A DNA stretch of 44,853 nucleotides, from positions 1-44,853 of the forward strand of contig CAMVNV010000011.1 in the NCBI GenBank assembly GCA_947168935.1. Reading direction: 5' to 3'. Within the stretch, counting starts at the first letter, position 1. Each line of letters begins with the position of its first letter. Below the pieces are notes generated by a model. The model searched no databases and was not told the DNA's origin. It saw only the letters and a program-made list of their open reading frames with translations. Position numbers and translations under genes: made by a program. This DNA comes from an uncultured Butyrivibrio sp. (GTDB taxonomy: Bacteria > Bacillota > Clostridia > Lachnospirales > Lachnospiraceae). This document shows, piece by piece, positions 32,245 through 40,041 of this stretch.

Positions 32245-33297
32245 TTATTTGAGATAATCCTTTAAAAAGGCTATGAGCTTATCCATCTGCTCATCTGTAC
32301 CGATGGAAATCCTTAGGTAATCCTCAATTCTTGGCGCATTCCAGTGACGGACATAAATTCCGGCAGCTTTCAAAGCGCAGAAAAGTGACTGGCCCGAAAC
32401 ATTCTCATGCTTTGCAAAAATAAAATTAGCCTGTGAATCAGGGAAAGAAAATCCTAAAGACTTAAGCTCGCACTTAACACGTCTTCTTGTCTCCATGATC
32501 ATATGGCAGGTCTTTTTAAAGTATTCATCATCTCTTACTGATGCAGCTCCCAGCTCAAGCGATGGCATATTCATCGTATATGAGTTAAAAGAAAACTTGG
32601 CATCATTCAGGTATTTTATCAGCTTTTTGGATCCAAATGCAAATCCAATTCTCATTCCCGCCATAGCTCTGGATTTGGAGAAGGTCTGAACAACTAAAAG
32701 GTTATCATATTTATCTATTAATGGAAGAACGCTCTTGCCGCCAAAATCTATATAGGCTTCATCAATGATGACAACAACATCTTTATTATGAGCAATGATC
32801 TCCTCGATCATATTTACATCTTCAAGAACACCAGTCGGCGCATTAGGATTTGGGAAAATAACACCACCGTTATCCTTAAAGTAATCCTCTTTAACTATAC
32901 GGAAGTTCTCATCAAGAGGGCATCTTTCATATGGAATGTGGTAGAGATCTGCCCACACATCATAAAAAGAATAAGTAATATCAGGGAAAAGAATTGGCTT
33001 ATTTGAATTGAAAAATGTCAGAAAAGCCATAGAAAGAACATCGTCAGATCCAACTCCAACAAAAATCTGATCAGACGGAACTTTGTAATAATCGCTAAGA
33101 GCATCTATAAGCTTCGAAGCTCCCGGATCAGGATAAAGACGAAAATTCTCATATTTCATGCTTTCAAGAAGCTTTTCAACTTCAGGAGCAGGAGGATAAG
33201 GACACTCGTTAGTGTTGAGCTTAATGATGTTATCTGTTTTTGGCTGTTCGCCCGGCGTATAAGGAACGACATTACGGACATTATTTTCCCATGACAT
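32245..33297 (-). CDS. hisC: histidinol-phosphate aminotransferase
   Basis: 350 residues, normal HisC length. This fold-type I PLP enzyme converts imidazole acetol phosphate to histidinol phosphate. KLNTNECPYPP at the N-terminus, GVGSDDVLSM, PNPNAPTG and DEAYIDFGG are HisC features. Lys208 in TFSKSRAMAGMRIGFA is the PLP-binding lysine, and YLRISIGTDEQM holds the substrate-carboxylate Arg. GGGAG lies about 7 nt upstream. No other his gene is in the window, so it is an orphan copy that may also act on aromatic amino acids. No promoter is seen in the 45 nt between the upstream terminator and its start. Confidence 0.93.
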   Translation of the reverse strand: MSWENNVRNVVPYTPGEQPKTDNIIKLNTNECPYPPAPEVEKLLESMKYENFRLYPDPGASKLIDALSDYYKVPSDQIFVGVGSDDVLSMAFLTFFNSNKPILFPDITYSFYDVWADLYHIPYERCPLDENFRIVKEDYFKDNGGVIFPNPNAPTGVLEDVNMIEEIIAHNKDVVVIIDEAYIDFGGKSVLPLIDKYDNLLVVQTFSKSRAMAGMRIGFAFGSKKLIKYLNDAKFSFNSYTMNMPSLELGAASVRDDEYFKKTCHMIMETRRRVKCELKSLGFSFPDSQANFIFAKHENVSGQSLFCALKAAGIYVRHWNAPRIEDYLRISIGTDEQMDKLIAFLKDYLK

Positions 33298-33340
33298 GGC
33301 AGTACTCCCTTCTAAATGTGTATTCGCTGATATTCTTTAG

Positions 33341-33362
33341 AAAAAAAGTCCGTGTTACGGAC
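33341..33362 (-). terminator. terminator of the LytTR regulator gene
   Basis: On the minus strand GTCCGT-AAC-ACGGAC followed by seven T. It ends the regulator transcript about 45 nt before hisC, unless readthrough supplies hisC. Confidence 0.85.
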
Positions 33363-33445
33363 GTTAAAAATCAGGAATATTGTTCTAGTGTGATGCCTCG
33401 ATTATCTTTGTGCAAATATCTTGTGAGACAGTATACTAGGATAGA

Positions 33446-34201
33446 TTAGTTGAAATGATTGGCTCTGTATAGATCAAATGCATTAAGAACCTTATCTTTG
33501 AGCTTTGGACTCATTCTAAGTTCAGATCCCCCACGCATAGTTATAACATTACCATTTATATAATTAACCCTGTAAAGGGCAACTATCTCAAATCTGGATA
33601 CCTGTACAAATTCAGAAGATGGAAGCTTTTCCTGAATAGCAGACAGCGCCATGTAAGTCGACACATCGCCCTTCATGGTATGAATGACGATCTTTCGACC
33701 CTGCGTCTCAATATAGATAATGTCATTAAGGAAAATTTTGATCTGAATGCGTTCGCTGTTAACCGTAATAGAACGGGAAAAATTAACGCGCTGAACAGCT
33801 TTGTCCATAACATGGACAAGACTTTCATATTTAACAGGCTTTTTAAGATAGGAAAGAGCTTCTACCTCAAATGCTTCTGCAGCAAAGGAATCACTTCCTG
33901 TCATAAATATGATCTGACTTGTCTGTGAGACCTTACGAAGCATCCTTGCAGCGTCTATACCATTTTGGATAGGCATGAGTATATCAAGAAGGATGATATC
34001 CGGCTTTTTGTTCTTAAGATACTCGGAATAATCATCCTGACTGGAAACATCTGTAATGTTGTAGTCGAATTCGCGCTCGTCGAGATATTTGGTAATGAGT
34101 TTATGATGAAGATTGATATCTGTCATATCATCATCATAAATCAGTATCTCAAGGACGGATTTGCTATCTTCGGTTGAACTGTTCATAAATGTCATACCCA
34201 A
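33446..34201 (-). CDS. LytTR family response regulator
   Basis: About 251 residues if the TTG at 34201 is used (AAGGG is 11 nt upstream); ATG 34195 and ATG 34186 are alternatives with poorer spacing. The receiver (about 17-130) has the acidic IYDDD, phospho-acceptor D73 in IILLDILMPIQNG, the T in FMTGSDS and K in LKKPV. The C-terminal LytTR DNA-binding domain (about 145-245) shows DIIYIETQGRKIVIHT, SSEFVQVSRFEIVALYRVNY and ELRMSPKLKDKV. Such regulators control surface, bacteriocin or quorum genes by binding short direct repeats. No histidine kinase gene is adjacent, so its partner is elsewhere. Confidence 0.9.
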   Translation of the reverse strand: MGMTFMNSSTEDSKSVLEILIYDDDMTDINLHHKLITKYLDEREFDYNITDVSSQDDYSEYLKNKKPDIILLDILMPIQNGIDAARMLRKVSQTSQIIFMTGSDSFAAEAFEVEALSYLKKPVKYESLVHVMDKAVQRVNFSRSITVNSERIQIKIFLNDIIYIETQGRKIVIHTMKGDVSTYMALSAIQEKLPSSEFVQVSRFEIVALYRVNYINGNVITMRGGSELRMSPKLKDKVLNAFDLYRANHFN

Positions 34202-34229
34202 CTAACTTGAAACCCTTATTTCGTCGTAA

Positions 34230-34258
34230 ATTTTAGCATATTAAAGCCTTTGGTTCAA
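34230..34258 (-). promoter_or_regulatory. promoter of the LytTR regulator gene
   Basis: On the minus strand TTGAAC (34258-34253), 17-nt spacer, TAAAAT (34235-34230) with TGC just upstream as an extended -10. It lies between the LacI stop and the regulator start. Confidence 0.7.
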
Positions 34259-34268
34259 GATGGCTAAA

Positions 34269-35279
34269 TTATCGGGTAGTTCCACCCTCAACAAAGCTTA
34301 CAGGAAGGTCCGTAACACTGGATACTTCCTCGCCGTCTATCATCTTAAGGAGCATCTTAATACCTGTCTGAGCAATCTTATCAATAGGCTGTCTTATAGA
34401 TGAAACGATAGGCTCGCCTGTGATAAAGTCGGGCATACCATCAAAACCGATAACCTGTACGTCTTCAGGAACCCTAAGTCCCATCTTCTGAAGCTCATCA
34501 GAAATAAGATGTGCCATATGATCAGAAGAAGCAAATATTCCATCATATGAAAATTTCTTATCACCATCTGACGGAGACAGGTAGCTGTGGATCAGCTTCC
34601 TGTATGATTTGGAAGGATACATGAACCCTGTATCTGCCATATTGTAATCCATGAAACTAAGCACATTGTGCTCGACACCTACTTCGCTGCAGAATCTGTT
34701 AAAACCATTGATACGTTTTGTTGGTTCGCTTTCATAATCTGTTCCTGCCCAGAAACAAAGGATATTCCGACAACCTTTATCATATAAAGTTTTAGCTGCG
34801 AGGTATCCTCCAGCCTCGTTATCGCAGGATACGCAAGGAATCTTGCCACCAAAATGTCTGTCGAAAGCAACCATGGGAATATTAAGACTTGTGGTATCAG
34901 CTATCTTGGAATAGGTAACACCAAAGATACCGTCTACTCGTGATGTTGCTGCCATAGAAATATAAGAATCGATCTTTTCAGAATCATTTCTTGAAATACA
35001 TATAAGCATTCGCTTTCCGTGTTTGTTAAGCTCTTTTTCTATAGTATCTATCATTGGTGGGAAAAGAGCATTCTGTAAAGTTGGAACTATTACCAGAATA
35101 TCATTAGTGTTTTGCGCTTTTAATCCATGAGCATTTGGATTGAGCTGGTAGCGAAGCTTTTTGATAGAAGCTTCAACCTTAAGTCTATATTCATCACTAA
35201 CGTGAATACCGTTTATAACCTTAGAAACTGTGCCTAAAGAAACCCCTGCATCTTTGGCAACATCTTTGATCGTAGCCAT
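34269..35279 (-). CDS. LacI family repressor of the adjacent sugar operon
   Basis: 336 residues. The N-terminal helix-turn-helix TIKDVAKDAGVSLGTVSKVI and hinge helix NPNAHGLKAQ are canonical. The rest is the periplasmic-binding-like effector domain (ILVIVPTLQNALFPPMIDTI, VAFDRHFGG, GIFASSDHMA, VIGFDGMPDF). It is divergent from the kinase-phosphorylase-ABC operon. TGAAACGTTTTA at 35318-35329 lies just downstream of its own start of transcription, and TGAAACGTTTCA at 35515-35526 lies before the operon, so it probably represses itself and the operon until a sugar ligand binds. GGAG precedes the ATG. The inducer is not known; sucrose or a phospho-sugar is likely. Confidence 0.93.
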   Translation of the reverse strand: MATIKDVAKDAGVSLGTVSKVINGIHVSDEYRLKVEASIKKLRYQLNPNAHGLKAQNTNDILVIVPTLQNALFPPMIDTIEKELNKHGKRMLICISRNDSEKIDSYISMAATSRVDGIFGVTYSKIADTTSLNIPMVAFDRHFGGKIPCVSCDNEAGGYLAAKTLYDKGCRNILCFWAGTDYESEPTKRINGFNRFCSEVGVEHNVLSFMDYNMADTGFMYPSKSYRKLIHSYLSPSDGDKKFSYDGIFASSDHMAHLISDELQKMGLRVPEDVQVIGFDGMPDFITGEPIVSSIRQPIDKIAQTGIKMLLKMIDGEEVSSVTDLPVSFVEGGTTR

Positions 35280-35317
35280 ATATAATCTCCAAACTAAAAC
35301 CGCATAAATGCTATATT

Positions 35318-35329
35318 TGAAACGTTTTA
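35318..35329. promoter_or_regulatory. LacI-type operator O1 (repressor gene)
   Basis: TGAAACGTTTTA, 11 of 12 bases identical to the perfect palindrome at 35515. It lies just past the expected start of transcription of the repressor gene, a position that gives autorepression. Confidence 0.75.
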
Positions 35330-35342
35330 TTATTACTTATAA

Positions 35343-35371
35343 ATAATATCATTGGGGATAAAACCGTACAA
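35343..35371 (-). promoter_or_regulatory. promoter of the LacI gene
   Basis: On the minus strand TTGTAC (35371-35366), 17-nt spacer, TATTAT (35348-35343). Operator O1 starts about 14 bases after the -10. Confidence 0.65.
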
Positions 35372-35451
35372 TCTGACATTAATTACAAAAAATCAGACGA
35401 TTTTTGTATATAATTACTGCTTTACTTTGCATAGCCATTTTGATATTGTGG

Positions 35452-35503
35452 AAATGTGCTAAGGGGGATTTGAGTCCGAAATTGAATCTGAGCACATTTT
35501 TTT
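35452..35503 (+). terminator. orphan terminator in the leader of the kinase operon
   Basis: AAATGTGCT and AGCACATTT form a perfect 9-bp stem around a 30-nt loop, followed by seven T. No plus-strand gene lies upstream, since the LacI gene runs the other way. A TATAAT at 35409-35414 could start a transcript of about 80 nt ending here. The 313-nt gap 35280-35592 also holds an AAAAATC-AGAC-GATTTTT hairpin (35388-35405) and the two operators. Confidence 0.7.
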
Positions 35504-35514
35504 AGAGAAGGAAA

Positions 35515-35526
35515 TGAAACGTTTCA
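35515..35526. promoter_or_regulatory. LacI-type operator O2 (kinase operon)
   Basis: TGAAACGTTTCA, a perfect 12-bp palindrome with the central CpG of LacI/CcpA family sites. It lies 67 nt before the kinase start and 197 bp centre to centre from O1. Confidence 0.8.
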
Positions 35527-35592
35527 CGTAATGGGGTTTAAGCACTGATTATAGAGAAACACTAAGACAGTGTGGTGAAAGGAATCATGAAA

Positions 35593-36579
35593 ATGAACGA
35601 AACTTATAACAGAGTAACTAAAGAATCCGGATATGGTAAAAAGGTTCTTTCCATTCTTCCATGGGAAGTAGTCAAGGTCCCGGAAGACAAGAACATTCCG
35701 CATGGTGATATGCCGGGAGATAAGATCGAAATTGAAGATGGTCATATTACCAAGGCACAGATCATTTTTCCAAAGCTTGTGGAGATGATCGCTAAGGCAG
35801 CAGATTCTAATGAGTATGGAAGATGCGTAATAGCAGTATGTGGCGGTTCAGGTGTTGGTAAATCCGAGATCGCTTCTTTGTTAAGTTTCTATCTTAATGC
35901 AGCAGGAATTGGAAGTTATACACTTTCAGGAGATAACTATCCACATAGAATTCCTAAATATAACGATGCAGAGCGTCTTCGCATCTTCAGAGAAGCCGGA
36001 ATTAGAGGAATGGTAGACGAAGGATGCATGAATGCTGAGAACTTTGCGATTGTTCAGAAGTGGCAGCAGGAAGAAGATGACGCCAACGAAGCACATGTAA
36101 ACGAGTATTCCTGGTTCAAAGCTTATATTGAAGCAGGAAGAAAAGCGCTTGCCGGCTATCTTGGAACACCTAACGAGACTGATTATGACGAAGTCAGTGC
36201 AATAATCAAGGCATTTAAAGATGGCGCAGACACAATTGCACTTCGCCGTATGGGAAGAGATGAAAGTGCTCTTTGGTATGAGAACGTAGATTTCTCTGAT
36301 AAGAAAGTTCTCATCATCGAGTGGACACATGGAAACAGCGACTATATCAAAGGGGTTGATATTCCTGTTCTCCTTAACAGCACTCCAGCTGAGACACTTG
36401 CTCACAGAAGATCACGTGCAAGAGATGGTAAAGTTGACAGCGCATTTACAACACTTGTTCTTAATATTGAACAAAGAGAGCTCCACTCACAGGCACATAA
36501 AGCTAAGATCATTATTTCTAAGGATGCAGAGCTTATCACATTTGAGCAGTATTCACAGCTTATGGATGGCCAGTTTTGA
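35593..36579 (+). CDS. P-loop sugar kinase, probable sucrose kinase-like
   Basis: About 328 residues from ATG 35593; AAAGGA at 35578-35583 is 9 nt upstream, while ATG 35587 is only 3 nt away. The Walker A motif is GGSGVGKS (G84-S91). SGDNYPHRIPKYNDAERLRI gives the acidic and His/Arg residues seen after beta-2 in uridine kinase and phosphoribulokinase-like enzymes. LIIEWTHGNSDYI and TLAHRRSRARDGK (lid Arg) follow. It lacks an adenylylsulfate kinase signature. The gene overlaps the GH13_18 upstream region and is co-regulated with it. From memory, the sucrose kinase domain of AgaSK from Ruminococcus gnavus is the best parallel for a P-loop kinase working on sucrose beside such a phosphorylase. 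Substrate is inference. Confidence 0.75.
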   Translation: MNETYNRVTKESGYGKKVLSILPWEVVKVPEDKNIPHGDMPGDKIEIEDGHITKAQIIFPKLVEMIAKAADSNEYGRCVIAVCGGSGVGKSEIASLLSFYLNAAGIGSYTLSGDNYPHRIPKYNDAERLRIFREAGIRGMVDEGCMNAENFAIVQKWQQEEDDANEAHVNEYSWFKAYIEAGRKALAGYLGTPNETDYDEVSAIIKAFKDGADTIALRRMGRDESALWYENVDFSDKKVLIIEWTHGNSDYIKGVDIPVLLNSTPAETLAHRRSRARDGKVDSAFTTLVLNIEQRELHSQAHKAKIIISKDAELITFEQYSQLMDGQF

Positions 36580-36590
36580 GAGGTGCAAGT

Positions 36591-38255
36591 ATGAATAAGA
36601 AATATACAGATAACGGACCAATGCTTAACGCCTATCCTGACAGCATAGGCGGAACACTTGGAGATATAGTTTCATTTTTGGAAAAGCCTGAACTTAAGGA
36701 TGCATTCCAGTCCTTCTATATTCTTCCAAGTATCTTTAATACGGACCTCGACAGAGGCTTTTCCGTAATTGATTACAACATCAATGAAGAGCTTGGTTCT
36801 CAGGAAGACATAGAAAGAATTAAAAATCTTGGTGTAGACCTTAAGCTTGATTTCATTCTTAATCATGCTTCAGTTCTTTCACCTCAGTTCCAGGATCTCC
36901 TTAAAAATGGTGAAAAGTCCAAGTATGCTGACTTTTTCATTAACTGGAACAAGTTCTGGGATGGCTGTGGCGATATGACCAAGGATGGTTATGTTCAGCC
37001 AAGAGAAGACCTTATCAAAGATATGTTCTTCAGAAAACCCGGACTTCCTATTCTCATGGTTAGAATGCCCGATGGAAGAGATGTTCCTTACTGGAATACT
37101 TTCTATCAGGAAGTTAGATATCCAAGATTTGATGCAATAGATCTTCTTTCCAAGATGAACATGCAGTATCTTACTGCAGAAAAACTTGCTGATCGTATCA
37201 ACACAGAGCTTGATAACGGCAAAATGCCTTCCGATATCAACTTCGAAGGTTTTGAAAAATACAAAGATGCAGCAATAGATCTTCTTGAGTCCAATCGTAA
37301 GTATCTTGGTCAGATGGACCTTAATATCAAGTCTGACCTTGTATGGGAGCACTACGATAATACGCTCAGAACTCTTTCTGAGTATGGCGCTAAGATCGTA
37401 CGTCTTGATGCATTTGCATACGCTCCTAAAGAGCCGGGCAAGAAGAACTTCCTTAACGAGCCTGATACATGGGATGTTCTTGCTAAAGTCAGAAAGCTTG
37501 CAGATAAGTATGGAGTAACACTCCTTCCTGAGATCCATGCAAGTTATGGAGAAAAGACCTATAAGCAGGTTACTGATATGGGTTATATGACCTACGACTT
37601 CTTCCTTCCGGGTCTTTTAATAGATGCTATTGAGAAAAAAGATGCGACAACTCTTATGAATTGGGCGCAGGAACTTTATACAGACAAGATCCGCACAGTT
37701 AACATGCTTGGCTGTCATGATGGTATTCCGCTTCTTGATCTAAAAGGAATCCTTTCAGATGATGAGATCCAGAATCTTATCGATACAGTTGTTGGAAGAG
37801 GTGGTCTTGTAAAAGATCTTCATGGCAAAAAGAACATGTACTACCAGGTTAACGCAACTTACTACAGCGCCCTTGGTGAAGATGACAAGAAGATGCTGAT
37901 GGCAAGAGCAATTCAGATGTTCATGCCAGGTAAGCCACAGGTTTGGTACCTCGATCTTTTTGCAGGCAAGAATGATTATGATGCGGTAAAACGTTCAGGA
38001 GCAGGCGGTCATAAAGAAATTAACAGAACTAATATCTCTCCGAACGAAATTTCGAAAAAGCTTGAGCAACCTGTTGTTGCAAAACAGCTTGAGCTCTTAA
38101 AGTTGCGTAACACATTCCCTGCATTTGGCTTTGATGCTAAGTTTGAGTTTAAGTGTAACGCTTCAACACTTGAGATATGCTGGACAAACGAAGGACATAC
38201 GGCACAGCTCAAGGCTGATTTTGACACAATGGAATACGAAATTATTACAAAATAA
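36591..38255 (+). CDS. GH13_18 sucrose or sucrose-6-phosphate phosphorylase-like enzyme
   Basis: 554 residues from ATG 36591, set by GAGAGG at 36578-36583 (7 nt). The start AYPDSIGGTLGDIVSFLEKP and ILPSIFNTDLDRGFSVIDYN are family openings. The catalytic triad is present: nucleophile D273 in VRLDAFAY, acid/base E314 in LLPEIHA, and D377 in GCHDGIP. The RGGLVKDLHG and YYSALGEDD blocks follow. Such enzymes split a glucoside with phosphate to give glucose-1-P and a second product. It is longer than typical sucrose phosphorylase (about 490) owing to a helical insert near residues 185-240. Sucrose, sucrose-6F-phosphate, glucosylglycerate and glucosylglycerol are possible substrates. The neighbouring kinase favours a phosphorylated one. 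Confidence 0.88.
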   Translation: MNKKYTDNGPMLNAYPDSIGGTLGDIVSFLEKPELKDAFQSFYILPSIFNTDLDRGFSVIDYNINEELGSQEDIERIKNLGVDLKLDFILNHASVLSPQFQDLLKNGEKSKYADFFINWNKFWDGCGDMTKDGYVQPREDLIKDMFFRKPGLPILMVRMPDGRDVPYWNTFYQEVRYPRFDAIDLLSKMNMQYLTAEKLADRINTELDNGKMPSDINFEGFEKYKDAAIDLLESNRKYLGQMDLNIKSDLVWEHYDNTLRTLSEYGAKIVRLDAFAYAPKEPGKKNFLNEPDTWDVLAKVRKLADKYGVTLLPEIHASYGEKTYKQVTDMGYMTYDFFLPGLLIDAIEKKDATTLMNWAQELYTDKIRTVNMLGCHDGIPLLDLKGILSDDEIQNLIDTVVGRGGLVKDLHGKKNMYYQVNATYYSALGEDDKKMLMARAIQMFMPGKPQVWYLDLFAGKNDYDAVKRSGAGGHKEINRTNISPNEISKKLEQPVVAKQLELLKLRNTFPAFGFDAKFEFKCNASTLEICWTNEGHTAQLKADFDTMEYEIITK

Positions 38256-38396
38256 CGACAAAAGCTTAACCGTAAAGCATTAATGTTATCGGAAAATAGT
38301 AATATTGTCGAAAAAAGTGCGAAAATTCTCTAAAAACTTGTATATTTTGGTAAATATGATAATATAATTTTATGAACTTGCATAAAAACGACATGA

Positions 38397-38408
38397 TGAA
38401 ACGTTATC
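38397..38408. promoter_or_regulatory. weaker LacI-type site before the binding-protein gene
   Basis: TGAAACGTTATC shares the first nine bases with O2. It lies 36 nt before the start codon and after a TATAAT at 38363-38368 (with TTGTAT 19 nt upstream at 38338-38343). A local repressor-controlled promoter for the ABC genes is plausible. Confidence 0.5.
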
Positions 38409-38444
38409 ATTCGTGATTATGCCAAATATAAAGGAGGATTTCTT

Positions 38445-39749
38445 ATGAAGAAAAAGTTACTTGCAACCCTGCTGGTAGGTACAATGGTAGTTGCCATGAC
38501 AGCCTGCAGCTCATCTGACAACAATGGTGGTAGTGCACAGAACAACGAGGGTGGTTCATCTGATGCATCTGGCTCTTATGACGAGATTCGTCTTGTAAAC
38601 GGTAAACCTGAGGTTGATACACAGCTCCAGGCACTTGCAGCTAAGTACAAGGAAGAGACAGGCAATTCTATCAAGATCGAGTCAATCGGTGGCGATACAT
38701 CCGCATCTGACGCTCTTAAGGGTTACTTCCAGGCTGGTAACATGCCTGACATCTTCGTATCAGAGACTAACCAGTTTGCAGACTGGGATGGTTACCTTGC
38801 AGATCTTTCTGGAGAAGCATGGTGCGACAATACTCAGTATGAGTATGTAGATGAGAAGATGGGAACAATTGGTTATCCTTACATGGTTGAGGCAACAGCT
38901 ATCGCTTACAACGCTGATGTTCTTGAGGCAGCTGGAGTAGATCCTGCATCTCTTACAAGCCCAGCAGCTTATGAAGAAGCTTTTGCAACAATCGACAGCA
39001 AGAAGGATGAACTTGGTCTTACAGCTGTAATCGGTTATTGCGCAGAGCCTAACAACCTTGGCTGGTCAACAGGTACACACATCTTCGCTCAGTACCTTGA
39101 TGCTGGTCTTGCAGCTGATGACACAACATACATCGACCTTCTTAACGATGGTGGTAAGATCGATGAAGCTCGTATGACAAACTTTGCAAAATTCATCGGA
39201 ATGTTCAATAAGTATTCTGATCCTGATCTTCTTGTAGACGGAACATATGATAACCAGGTTGGCAACTTTGCAGCTGGTAAGTATGCATTCGTAACACAGG
39301 GATCATGGATCGGTGCTTCTCTTACAGCTAACGAGAACTACTCAGGATTCAAGGTAGGTTTCGCTCCTTATGCATTTGAAGATGGCATGGATACAATCAT
39401 TGCTGGTCCTTCATCTTACTGGGCAGTTTACTCAGAAGGTAACGTAGAAGCAGCTAAGGCATTCCTTAACTGGTGCGCAGGCGATTCAGCTCAGAACATT
39501 CTTGTAAATGACGCTGGATTCATCAGCCCATTCGATAACTGCAAGTATGAGCCTTCAGATCCATTTGCAGCTTCTGTAATCAGCTACATGCAGGCTGGCA
39601 AGACATCTGGATGGCATACATTCCTTAAGAAGTCCGGTCTTGAGAACCGTACATGTCAGGTATTCGCTGATTATGCTCAGAAAACTCTTGATGAGAGCGG
39701 ATTCGTTTCAACAATCGGTCAGGTAATTGCTGACTACTATGCTGAATAA
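38445..39749 (+). CDS. ABC transporter sugar-binding lipoprotein
   Basis: 434 residues. The signal peptide MKKKLLATLLVGTMVVAMTA ends before lipobox Cys21, followed by a Ser/Gly/Asn linker. The mature part is a family 1 extracellular solute-binding protein: LAAKYKEETGNSIKIESIGG, ALKGYFQAGNMPDIFVSETN, VEATAIAYNADVLEAAGVDP, FAAGKYAFVTQGSWIGASL and AAKAFLNWCAGD. AAAGGAGG at 38430-38437 is an ideal ribosome binding site (7 nt), and codon use is strongly biased, both signs of high expression. It delivers sugar to the two permeases downstream. Terminator structures before the permease genes would give more binding protein than permease. Ligand: sucrose or a related glucoside, from the operon. Confidence 0.93.
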   Translation: MKKKLLATLLVGTMVVAMTACSSSDNNGGSAQNNEGGSSDASGSYDEIRLVNGKPEVDTQLQALAAKYKEETGNSIKIESIGGDTSASDALKGYFQAGNMPDIFVSETNQFADWDGYLADLSGEAWCDNTQYEYVDEKMGTIGYPYMVEATAIAYNADVLEAAGVDPASLTSPAAYEEAFATIDSKKDELGLTAVIGYCAEPNNLGWSTGTHIFAQYLDAGLAADDTTYIDLLNDGGKIDEARMTNFAKFIGMFNKYSDPDLLVDGTYDNQVGNFAAGKYAFVTQGSWIGASLTANENYSGFKVGFAPYAFEDGMDTIIAGPSSYWAVYSEGNVEAAKAFLNWCAGDSAQNILVNDAGFISPFDNCKYEPSDPFAASVISYMQAGKTSGWHTFLKKSGLENRTCQVFADYAQKTLDESGFVSTIGQVIADYYAE

Positions 39750-39801
39750 GCAAATAAATCCTTTGTGAAAGGGTTGTCACAAGATATTTCTTGTGCCAAG
39801 T

Positions 39802-39833
39802 GGGCGGCGGCCTTTTTCCGCCGTCCCATTTTT
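39802..39833 (+). terminator. GC-rich terminator between binding protein and permeases
   Basis: GGGCGGCGG pairs with CCGCCGTCC (one G-U pair) around a T-rich loop, followed by CATTTTT. A smaller CACAAGA-TAT-TTCTTGTG hairpin lies just upstream (39779-39795). Partial readthrough would set the binding-protein to permease ratio. The rest of the 292-nt gap shows no convincing promoter. Confidence 0.75.
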
Positions 39834-40041
39834 GGCATTGAGCTTTAATTGCTTTTTCTTGGGAAAACAAATATTTGGGTTTATTTAAGGGGTTGTTTTA
39901 CGTAGATAGTTTTGGGCCTTATTACATGATAAAGGTTTCTAAAACATATTATTTGATAATTGTGGATCATAGTGATTTTTATTAGGTAATAAAGCGTAAA
40001 ACTAAGTTTTATTATTTAGAACCAAGGAGGTTAAAGAAAGT

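Noticed and set aside
35593-36579. Adenylylsulfate kinase (CysC) call for the P-loop kinase
   Set aside because: It shares the Walker A but lacks recognisable CysC signatures and has no sulfate-assimilation genes around; the sugar operon context points elsewhere.
36879-37538. 219-codon open frame on the minus strand inside the GH13_18 gene
   Set aside because: The plus strand carries an intact enzyme with its catalytic triad; the minus reading has no family features.
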